A stretch of DNA of 11,229 bases from contig JAGDBY010000190.1 of the NCBI GenBank assembly GCA_017958765.1, positions 1 through 11,229 on the forward strand, read 5' to 3'. This DNA comes from Bacteroidales bacterium (lineage in GTDB: Bacteria > Bacteroidota > Bacteroidia > Bacteroidales > UBA932). Both the position numbers and the translations under genes were made by a program. Positions 1-6,153 of the stretch are shown here, one piece after another. Each line of letters begins with the position of its first letter. The first letter of the stretch is position 1. Under the pieces are notes generated by a model, which saw only the letters and a program-made list of their open reading frames with translations, ran no database searches and had not been told where the DNA came from.

Positions 1-313
1 CATATTCTCAAGAGTGTTGAGAACGGAATCGTACAGCTGCTGGGCATCCGCTTCTGCATCAGCACCAAATCCGACCAATACTTCGAGGTCGCTCAGGCTG
101 GCCTGAAGAGAATCCATCCCGCCGACCCAGTACTTCAGAGAGGATATCTCCTTTAGAACGGACTCGGCCCTCTTTTGGTCGTTCCAGAAATCTTCAGCTA
201 ACGTAAGGTTTTGCTTTTCAGACAGTTCCTTCCTCTTGGAATCTATGTCAAAGAAACCTCCCCAACGTCTCTGACCGCTGTTTAATCTCTTTTAGTTGAT
301 CTGATGTTATCAT
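1..313 (-). CDS. prfB: Peptide chain release factor 2 (RF2), N-terminal part, with programmed +1 frameshift; runs off left edge
   Basis: RF2 recognises UGA and UAA stop codons and releases the finished peptide from the ribosome. The ATG at 313-311 opens 21 codons (MITSDQLKEIKQRSETLG...), ending in CTT at 253-251 followed by an in-frame TGA at 250-248. Skipping one base and reading on from GAC at 249-247 gives an uninterrupted frame to the window edge (83 codons: DIDSKRKELSEKQ..., then DFWND and ...SLKYWVGGMDSLQ). These match the RF2 N-terminal helical domain, for example the LDxxxKxxxLxE and (D/P)xFWN patterns. The shift context is the RF2 autoregulatory one: SD-like GGGGAGG, three bases, CTT TGA C. 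Low RF2 slows termination at the UGA and favours slippage, so RF2 controls its own level. The GGQ and SPF motifs would lie beyond the left edge. The start overlaps the recX 3' end by 32 nt. The call rests on the two-frame match plus the recoding signal. Confidence 0.93.
247..263 (-). promoter_or_regulatory. prfB +1 programmed ribosomal frameshift signal
   Basis: On the minus strand this reads GGGGAGG (263-257), TTT (256-254), CTT (253-251), TGA (250-248, overlapping the new-frame GAC at 249-247). The three-base distance from the SD-like element to the CTT slip codon is the same as in the well-studied E. coli prfB site. The SD-like element pairs with the 3' end of 16S rRNA, and the P-site tRNA slips from CUU to UUU while the ribosome pauses at UGA. 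The signal is seen directly; its activity is inferred from family knowledge. Confidence 0.92.
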
Positions 314-746
314 ATACCTTTTTAATATTGTCGTAAGAATAACCCCTCCCCACGGCGAAACGGTACAGCTTCGCAAATTTCTCCTCCTCCGTCCCTTTTA
401 GCGCCTTGTACTTATTGCTCAGCACAGAAGACATTTTATCCAGGGCCGCATCGCTGTCAAGCCCGCTCAGCGCACTGCTAATCGCCTCGTTCTCAACTTT
501 TTTAGCCTTTAAGGCATATCTTATTTTATTTTCTCCCCATCCCTGCAGAATCGCCTTGTCGTTCACGAAAGCCCTTGCATACCTGTACTCATCCAGATAT
601 TTCTCCTTAATAAGGGAGTCTATTATCCCTCCGGCGTCCACCCCTTCGTCAGCCACTGCAAGAATCTTCTTTCTTATGTCGCTGACACAGTACTCGCGGG
701 CGCTGCAAAGCTTGCGCATTCTGTCGAGAACCTTCTGCTTATCCAT
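282..746 (-). CDS. recX: RecX, regulatory protein of RecA
   Basis: RecX binds RecA filaments and usually limits their extension and ATPase and strand-exchange activity in the cytoplasm. The 154-residue product has the usual RecX size and its three-helix repeat pattern: R10 to about 45 (REYCVSDIRKKIL), then LIKEKYLDEYRYARAFVNDK near residues 45-65 and GWGENKIRYALKAKKV near 69-84. These match the family's (Y/F)LDDxRFAxxFxxxR and GxxxIxxxLxxKGI blocks. The ATG at 746-744 lies 1 nt after the TAA of the patatin gene. No SD sequence is visible, so translation coupled to the upstream gene is plausible. It shares a transcription unit with recA but sits three genes downstream rather than next to it. 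Its last 32 nt also encode the prfB start. Confidence 0.93.
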   Translation of the reverse strand: MDKQKVLDRMRKLCSAREYCVSDIRKKILAVADEGVDAGGIIDSLIKEKYLDEYRYARAFVNDKAILQGWGENKIRYALKAKKVENEAISSALSGLDSDAALDKMSSVLSNKYKALKGTEEEKFAKLYRFAVGRGYSYDNIKKVYDNIRSTKRD

Positions 747-747
747 C

Positions 748-2985
748 TTAAAACCAATATCCTACACTCAGGTAAAAGCCTGCTTTCTTAGTGTAGGTAG
801 ACCACTGCACATTGGCGGCAATCGGGAAGAACCTCAACTGGTATGCATACCTGAACCTTACTCCCCAGAAACCTTTGCTTGCCACAGCGGTCTCAAATTC
901 ATTTTCCCACTTAACAATATTACCGCCCATCGAAATGTAGTGCTTCTCGGCTATCTGCTGTCTCAAGTCAAGACCCAGGGCCATCACGAACTTGTCGAAG
1001 GCGTACGGAGCGTTCAGACCGAATACCGACATCTGACTCTCGCTGTAGCGGCCGTCCTCGTTGCCACCCAGGATGTTCATATATATCATAGGAATGTTTT
1101 CACCTATCAGCGCCCTCCCTTTGAAGAACGGGATGAAGGTTGTTGTAGCTCTCTTCCCAATCGATATATTGTGTTCCAGCCTGATGGAAACATCCGCAAA
1201 CAGGCTGTTAATTGTCTGTAAATCAAAATAGTTCGTATATCCCACCTCGAACAGGGTACCTCTCTTGGCGAAATAGATGTCATCCAGATTGTCGAAGCCG
1301 AATTTGGCCCCCACATTGAAGAATCCGTTTCGGGTCAGGTCTGTATCGTAGGTCTCCGGGATATACCTGTCGTAATTCACCGAAGCGTGATTGTACTTGA
1401 AGTAATCCACCTCAGCCCCCACCTTGAAGATAAAGTTCCTGAAGTTGCTCGTGCTGATGTCCAGTCCGGCCGTATGCTGGAGGAAAGTCAGGTTGCTGTT
1501 CCACCTGTTCTCCGACAGACGGGCGCTGTAGTTGCGCAGGGACGCGTTCACGTTGACTTCGAAAGCATATTTCGTCCTGTATGTGTAGGTGGCGTTTACG
1601 GCATAGTTCTGACTGATTCTGGCATTGAGGGCAAACTTGGAGCCGTACAGGGCGGTATGGTTGAACCGCAGGTCGAACAGGGCCGAGATCACTTCCTCTG
1701 TGTCGGCGCGGACCCCCACTCCCACCTGATTAGACATTTTCTTGACGAAGTTCACCACCAGATTGAAAGGCTCGTTTTCATTCTCCAGAATGTAAGATAC
1801 CGAAGAATAGGCATTCGTAGCGTAATACCTCTCGACCGCCTTTGAGATATCGTCTTTAGAGATTCTCTCGCCTGTCTTTATCTCGGCGACTTTTTCCAAA
1901 ACTTTCGCCTCTTTGGAAGAGACTCCGTTGTAGACTACATCAGCCAGAATCAGAGAATCCTTAATGACTTTTGACGGAGAATGTTTCACAGGGGGATTCC
2001 CGAGGCTCTTTTTGAGGTCGAGCAGTACGTCCGACATCTCCCTTGTAGCCTCTTCTCCGTAATTGATCAGATTCCTGAGAGCCTCTGTATTGAAACTCAT
2101 AACCCCGTATTCTCCGACGGTCGGGGCGATCAGAATATCTGTATCCTCAATGGCAGCCTCCGTCTTGTAGGTGGTCGTAACCGACAGTACCGACTCGGCC
2201 AAAGCCAGCGGGTTGTCGTAATCAACATAGGTAGAATCGTTGTAGCCGAGCTTTACGCCGATTACAATATCGGCTCCCATCCTGCGAGCCACGTCCACCG
2301 GATAATTGTTGCGGAAACCTCCGTCAATGAACAGCTTGTTGCCTATTCTCACCGGGGCGAACACTCCCGGGATGGCCATTGAAGCCCTGATAGCCAGAGG
2401 GAGAATACCGTCGTGGAACTCAACCTCCTCGGCATTGACAATATCCACTCCCACGCAGGAGAACGGAATAGGCAGATCGTTGAAATCGGTGTAATTATGG
2501 TAGCCCGCCGTACAGTCTGAAAGGAGCGTGAAGATATTCTGGCCGCTGTAAACAGAGGTAGGCAGATACCTTCCTGAATTCTCAGGCCTCCAGTAGTCAG
2601 TATTCTCCGGAGAGAGGGTGTTGTCCGCATTTATTTTGAACGGGACGGTGAAAACCAGCTTGTCATCCACCGTCTTGGTATCGTAAAAGAGCTGATTGCG
2701 GCCTACGTTACCGGTCATAATGAGATTCCAGTCCTGGGAGAGCATCAGATCCTCCAGCTCCTGGCCGGTGTATCCTATAGAATACATACCTCCGATGATA
2801 GCTCCCATACTGGTTCCGACTACCAGATCGATAGGGATGCCGTATTCTTCGAGGACTTTGATAACTCCGATATGTCCTGCTCCCTTAGCTCCTCCGCCGC
2901 ACAGCACCAAGCCCACTTTAGGCCTCTGCGCAAAGAGCGGAAAGACCAGTAAAAGAGTCAGTAATATAGTAGTCAATCTCTTCAT
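748..2985 (-). CDS. Patatin-like phospholipase with POTRA-like segment and C-terminal outer-membrane barrel
   Basis: Probable exported serine lipid acyl-hydrolase anchored by an outer-membrane beta barrel. Residues 1-19 form a signal peptide ending near FAQ. The patatin domain spans roughly 22-330. It carries the oxyanion-hole glycines GGGAKG (30-35), the nucleophile elbow GTSMG (57-61, Ser59) and the catalytic DGG (Asp221), so the Ser-Asp dyad is complete. Residues about 345-415 (ILADVVYNGV ... VERYYATNAYSSVSYIL) resemble a POTRA domain. Residues about 418-745 alternate polar and aromatic residues as in a BamA/Omp85-like barrel and end in YWF, with the terminal aromatic typical of Bam-folded proteins. 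This is the layout of PlpD/FplA (type Vd) proteins. The substrate cannot be read from sequence. It starts 9 nt after the rlmN stop and ends 1 nt before recX. The link to the recA genes is positional only. Confidence 0.9.
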   Translation of the reverse strand: MKRLTTILLTLLLVFPLFAQRPKVGLVLCGGGAKGAGHIGVIKVLEEYGIPIDLVVGTSMGAIIGGMYSIGYTGQELEDLMLSQDWNLIMTGNVGRNQLFYDTKTVDDKLVFTVPFKINADNTLSPENTDYWRPENSGRYLPTSVYSGQNIFTLLSDCTAGYHNYTDFNDLPIPFSCVGVDIVNAEEVEFHDGILPLAIRASMAIPGVFAPVRIGNKLFIDGGFRNNYPVDVARRMGADIVIGVKLGYNDSTYVDYDNPLALAESVLSVTTTYKTEAAIEDTDILIAPTVGEYGVMSFNTEALRNLINYGEEATREMSDVLLDLKKSLGNPPVKHSPSKVIKDSLILADVVYNGVSSKEAKVLEKVAEIKTGERISKDDISKAVERYYATNAYSSVSYILENENEPFNLVVNFVKKMSNQVGVGVRADTEEVISALFDLRFNHTALYGSKFALNARISQNYAVNATYTYRTKYAFEVNVNASLRNYSARLSENRWNSNLTFLQHTAGLDISTSNFRNFIFKVGAEVDYFKYNHASVNYDRYIPETYDTDLTRNGFFNVGAKFGFDNLDDIYFAKRGTLFEVGYTNYFDLQTINSLFADVSIRLEHNISIGKRATTTFIPFFKGRALIGENIPMIYMNILGGNEDGRYSESQMSVFGLNAPYAFDKFVMALGLDLRQQIAEKHYISMGGNIVKWENEFETAVASKGFWGVRFRYAYQLRFFPIAANVQWSTYTKKAGFYLSVGYWF

Positions 2986-2994
2986 TTTCAGCTA

Positions 2995-4038
2995 TTAACT
3001 CTGAAGGTTCTTCCCGGCGAGCATACCGCAGGCAGCCAGAATATCCTCTCCTCTGGAAGCCCTGACGGTCGTCATAAGGCCGGATGAAATCAATCGTTTC
3101 TGGAACAGCTCGATGATCTCGTTTGGAGATGTCTCCAGCGGGCTGTCAGGTATTTTATGGAACCGGATCAGGTTAACCCGGCATTCCAGTCCTCTCAGCA
3201 GGTGCACCAGACCGTCCGCGTGACGCTTGGTATCATTCACCCCGCTGAACATTGTATATTCGAAGCTGACCCTTCTCTGACCTGAGAAATCATACTGCTT
3301 AAGCAGGGCCACCACTTCTCTTATGTCGTATTTCCTTTGAACCGGCATCAGTTCCAACCTCTCGTCAGGGAAAGGGTTGTGGATGCTGACTGCCAGATGG
3401 CACTTGGTTGTATCCAAGAACTGCTTTAGCGCAGGAAGTACACCTATGGTTGAGACTGTTATTCTCTTCGGACTCCATCCGAAACCCCAGTCTGCCGTAA
3501 GGATCTCAATGGCTTTTGAGACGTTCGGCCAGTTGTCCAAAGGCTCACCCATCCCCATAAAAACCGCATTTGTTAAACCTTCCCCCTCATCTACGCTCAG
3601 GAACTGAGAGAGAATCTCAGAAGCAGTAAGATTCCCGTGAAAGTGCTGGCGTCCTGTCATACAGAACTTGCACGCCATCTTGCAACCCACCTGAGAAGAG
3701 ACGCATAAAGTGGCTCTGTCCTCATCCGGGATCATCACTGCCTCTATCAGCCTGTGCTGTCCGTCCTCCAGCAGGGGAGCGGACTCGGTAGGGAAAGCGT
3801 ATTTCTTCGTTCCGTCCGAAGAGGTAAGTACCTGTTCGGGAGCGATTATACCTACGCAGTATTTTTCTTTGAGAATCTCACGGGCGGCTTTGGAGAGATT
3901 GGTCATCTGGTCAATCTCCCTAACCTTCTTCTCATACAGCCAGGATGCAAGCTGCTTTGAGACATATTTAGCGAACCCTTCCTGCTCACAGAGCAGTTCA
4001 AGTTCGCTAAGAGTTTTACCTATGAGAGGCTCCTTCAT
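2995..4038 (-). CDS. rlmN: Dual-specificity 23S rRNA/tRNA adenine-C2 methyltransferase, radical SAM
   Basis: RlmN methylates C2 of adenosine 2503 in 23S rRNA (E. coli numbering) and of adenosine 37 in some tRNAs, supporting decoding accuracy. The 347-residue product has normal family length. The radical-SAM cluster motif CxxxCxxC is C119-KMA-C123-KF-C126. The two mechanistic cysteines are also present: C112 in TLCVSSQ, seven residues before the cluster as in E. coli C118, and C337 in EDILAACGML, matching the methyl-carrying C355 of E. coli. GMGEPLDNW (162-170) is the conserved SAM-binding GGEP-like block. An N-terminal helical accessory domain covers about residues 1-95. The ATG at 4038 is 2 nt after the trpS TAG, with no clear SD sequence, so coupled translation within the recA operon is likely. 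The product is distinguished from Cfr by its RlmN-type sequence and its core-gene setting. Confidence 0.95.
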   Translation of the reverse strand: MKEPLIGKTLSELELLCEQEGFAKYVSKQLASWLYEKKVREIDQMTNLSKAAREILKEKYCVGIIAPEQVLTSSDGTKKYAFPTESAPLLEDGQHRLIEAVMIPDEDRATLCVSSQVGCKMACKFCMTGRQHFHGNLTASEILSQFLSVDEGEGLTNAVFMGMGEPLDNWPNVSKAIEILTADWGFGWSPKRITVSTIGVLPALKQFLDTTKCHLAVSIHNPFPDERLELMPVQRKYDIREVVALLKQYDFSGQRRVSFEYTMFSGVNDTKRHADGLVHLLRGLECRVNLIRFHKIPDSPLETSPNEIIELFQKRLISSGLMTTVRASRGEDILAACGMLAGKNLQS

Positions 4039-4040
4039 CT

Positions 4041-5030
4041 CTAGAAGGCTCTGAAGCCCACCGCTTTCTTAGCAAGGGCCAATGTAGCAGATGCCGAAGC
4101 TCTGGCTTTGTCCCTTCCTTCTGAAGTCACTCTGTGCAAGAACGCTTCGTCATTGTAAATAGAGTCGATCTTCTCTCTGATAGGAAGAGTAACCTTGCAG
4201 ATATCTTCAGCAAGCTGCTTCTTCAAGTCTCCGTAACGGATAGAGCAGTCGTTCCATTTCTCTTCGAAATAGTCGACTGTAGAAGGTTCGGATACAAGTT
4301 TGAGCAGTGTAAACAGATTCTCGATAACTACAGGTTTCTCGCTGTTAGGCTCTGTAGGGCCGCTGTCGGTAACTGCGCGCATCACTTTCTTGGTGATGGT
4401 CTTCTCGTCATCATAGAGGTAGATACCGTTTCCTTCGCTCTTTCCCATCTTGCCGTTCCCATCCAGTCCAGGAACCTTGATAGGTCCTGATCCGAACTTG
4501 AAAGACTGAGGCTCAGGGAAGACATCGCAGTTGTACATATTGTTGAACCTGCGCGCCAGAACTCTGGTGATCTCCAGATGCTGCTCCTGGTCTTTGCCCA
4601 CCGGGACATAGTTGGCTCTGTGAACCAGAATGTCGGCAGCCATCAGAACAGGGTATGTGAGCAGACCTGTGTTTACATTCTCCGGATTGAGGCGAACTTT
4701 CTCTTTGAAAGACGCCGTACGCTCCATCTCCCCTTTGTAGGCAAGCATATTGAGCAGAACGTAAAGCTCGCTTACCTCGGGAACGTCACTCTGAATGAAC
4801 AGAGCGCATTTGTCCGGATCCAGTCCGGCAGCAAGATATTCCGAAAGGATAATCTTGACGCTTGCGTGAAAATCATCCGGATGCGGGTGAGTGGTAAGAG
4901 AATGCAAATCCGCTATGAAGAAAAAGCAATTATAATCGTTTTGCATCTTCACGAAATTGCGAAGAGCGCCATAATAGTTACCTAAGTGTAAATGTCCTGT
5001 AGAACGAATTCCGCTTAATACTGTCTCCAT
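4041..5030 (-). CDS. trpS: Tryptophanyl-tRNA synthetase
   Basis: Class Ic aminoacyl-tRNA synthetase that charges tRNA-Trp in the cytoplasm. At 329 residues it is a standard-length bacterial TrpRS. The HIGH-type motif is TGHLHLGN (11-18). The second signature is KMGKS (194-198) inside GLDGNGKMGKSEGN, with Gly in place of the usual middle Ser; as I recall the Bacteroidota TrpRS family this variant is normal there. TYPVLMAADIL (125-135) and VPVGKDQEQHLE (142-153) are the tryptophan and adenylate pocket blocks. The ATG at 5030 is preceded by TAAGGAG with 5 nt spacing, a strong SD that overlaps the recA stop codon. It lies 9 nt downstream of recA and 2 nt upstream of rlmN, in the same transcription unit. 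Confidence 0.96.
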   Translation of the reverse strand: METVLSGIRSTGHLHLGNYYGALRNFVKMQNDYNCFFFIADLHSLTTHPHPDDFHASVKIILSEYLAAGLDPDKCALFIQSDVPEVSELYVLLNMLAYKGEMERTASFKEKVRLNPENVNTGLLTYPVLMAADILVHRANYVPVGKDQEQHLEITRVLARRFNNMYNCDVFPEPQSFKFGSGPIKVPGLDGNGKMGKSEGNGIYLYDDEKTITKKVMRAVTDSGPTEPNSEKPVVIENLFTLLKLVSEPSTVDYFEEKWNDCSIRYGDLKKQLAEDICKVTLPIREKIDSIYNDEAFLHRVTSEGRDKARASASATLALAKKAVGFRAF

Positions 5031-5035
5031 CTTAT

Positions 5036-5042
5036 CTCCTTA
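5036..5042 (-). promoter_or_regulatory. Shine-Dalgarno site of trpS overlapping the recA stop codon
   Basis: The minus strand reads TAAGGAG at 5042-5036, five bases before the trpS ATG at 5030. All seven bases pair with the 16S anti-SD. Its first three bases are the recA TAA, suggesting termination-reinitiation coupling. Most other starts in the window show no such match. Confidence 0.7.
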
Positions 5043-6062
5043 ATCTTTTACTTCTTTCAACTTTTCTCTGATTACGGTCTCTATCTCCTCTGCCAGAGCA
5101 GGATTGTCGGCCAAAACCTTCTTGACAGCCTCACGGCCCTGAGCCAGCTTGGTGTCATTGTAGCTGAACCAGCTTCCGCTCTTGTGGATAATATCCAGGT
5201 CGACGCCCAGATCGACAATCTCTCCGATCTTTGAGATACCCTCACCGAAGACTATGTCAAACTCAGCCTTACGGAAAGGAGGGGCCACTTTGTTCTTAAC
5301 TATTTTAACACGGGTACGGTTGCCTGTAGCTTCCTCTCCGTCTTTGATCTGAGTGACACGGCGGACGTCGATTCTCACTGAAGCGTAGAATTTCAACGCG
5401 TTACCGCCAGTGGTAGTCTCAGGGTTCCCGAAGAGAACTCCGATCTTCTCACGCAGCTGATTTATGAAAATACAGCAAGTGTTGGTGCGTGAAATGTTTG
5501 CAGTAAGCTTGCGGAGAGCCTGGCTCATAAGACGTGCCTGAAGGCCCATCTTGCTGTCTCCCATCTCCCCTTCAATCTCTGCCTTAGGGGTGAGGGCCGC
5601 TACGGAGTCGATAACAATGATGTCTATCGCACCGCTTCGGATCAGATTGTCCGCAATTTCCAAAGCCTGCTCGCCGTTGTCCGGCTGAGATATGAGCAAA
5701 GTGTCCACGTTGACACCCAGATTCTTAGCATAAGTACGGTCAAAAGCGTGCTCGGCATCTATGATAGCTGCGATGCCGCCCTGCTTCTGAGCCTCTGCAA
5801 TAGCGTGTATTGCAAGTGTGGTCTTACCGCTCGACTCAGGTCCAAAAATCTCAATCACTCTTCCGCGAGGGTAACCGCCGATTCCAAGGGCATGATCAAG
5901 AGCGATGGAACCGGAAGCGATTGTAGAAACTTCCATATCCGGCTGATCTCCCAGAGTCATAATTGTACCCTTTCCAAAATCCTTCTCAATCTTTGAGAGC
6001 GTAGCCTGCAATGCCTTCATCTTCTCGGCATTGATCTCTACTTTTTTGTCTTCATTAGCCAT
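5040..6062 (-). CDS. recA: Recombinase RecA
   Basis: RecA forms ATP-dependent filaments on single-stranded DNA and drives homologous pairing, strand exchange and, where present, LexA cleavage. The 340-residue product is of normal length, with a short acidic/basic C-tail rather than the long acidic tail of E. coli. Walker A is GPESSGKTT (74-82) and Walker B ends at D152 (IIVIDSVAAL). The catalytic glutamate is in DAEHAFD (E104). Loop L1 is about 163-173 (EGEMGDSKMGL) and loop L2 follows NQLREKIGV (201-209), continuing through GNPETTTGGNALKFYAS. The ATG at 6062 is the only sensible start and has no SD sequence; the leader is A/T-rich. It is the first gene of the recA-trpS-rlmN-patatin-recX-prfB unit, with a promoter about 60 nt upstream. 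I saw no obvious LexA operator in the upstream gap, but Bacteroidota SOS boxes vary and I cannot exclude one. Confidence 0.98.
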   Translation of the reverse strand: MANEDKKVEINAEKMKALQATLSKIEKDFGKGTIMTLGDQPDMEVSTIASGSIALDHALGIGGYPRGRVIEIFGPESSGKTTLAIHAIAEAQKQGGIAAIIDAEHAFDRTYAKNLGVNVDTLLISQPDNGEQALEIADNLIRSGAIDIIVIDSVAALTPKAEIEGEMGDSKMGLQARLMSQALRKLTANISRTNTCCIFINQLREKIGVLFGNPETTTGGNALKFYASVRIDVRRVTQIKDGEEATGNRTRVKIVKNKVAPPFRKAEFDIVFGEGISKIGEIVDLGVDLDIIHKSGSWFSYNDTKLAQGREAVKKVLADNPALAEEIETVIREKLKEVKD

Positions 6063-6121
6063 AGTTAAAAGCGTTTAATGTGTTGTAAGTTAATATAATC
6101 GCTGATGTTTCTATTGTTTTA

Positions 6122-6129
6122 CAAATATA
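6122..6129 (-). promoter_or_regulatory. Promoter -7 element for recA operon (TATATTTG)
   Basis: The minus strand reads TATATTTG, matching the Bacteroidota primary-sigma -7 consensus TAnnTTTG. Transcription would begin about 5-7 bases further on, giving a leader of about 50 nt before the recA ATG. No clear TTTG (-33) element is visible 19-21 bases upstream, so it may be a weak or activator-assisted promoter. It sits in the only sizeable gap between metG and recA. Confidence 0.6.
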
Positions 6130-6153
6130 ACTCTTTTTATCCTGAATTGCCGC

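Noticed and set aside
194..198. TrpRS KMGKS instead of KMSKS as a defective signature (residue numbers of trpS, gene at 4041-5030)
   Set aside because: The surrounding block GLDGNGKMGKSEGN looks intact, and Gly at this place is, to my knowledge, usual in related TrpRS proteins.
248..250. In-frame TGA as a sign that prfB is a pseudogene
   Set aside because: It sits exactly in the RF2 frameshift context (GGGGAGG, TTT, CTT TGA C) and the downstream +1 frame encodes RF2.
6063..6153. Possible intrinsic terminator or LexA-type operator between metG and recA
   Set aside because: I found no GC-rich hairpin with a T-run and no convincing palindrome; only the TATATTTG promoter element stands out.
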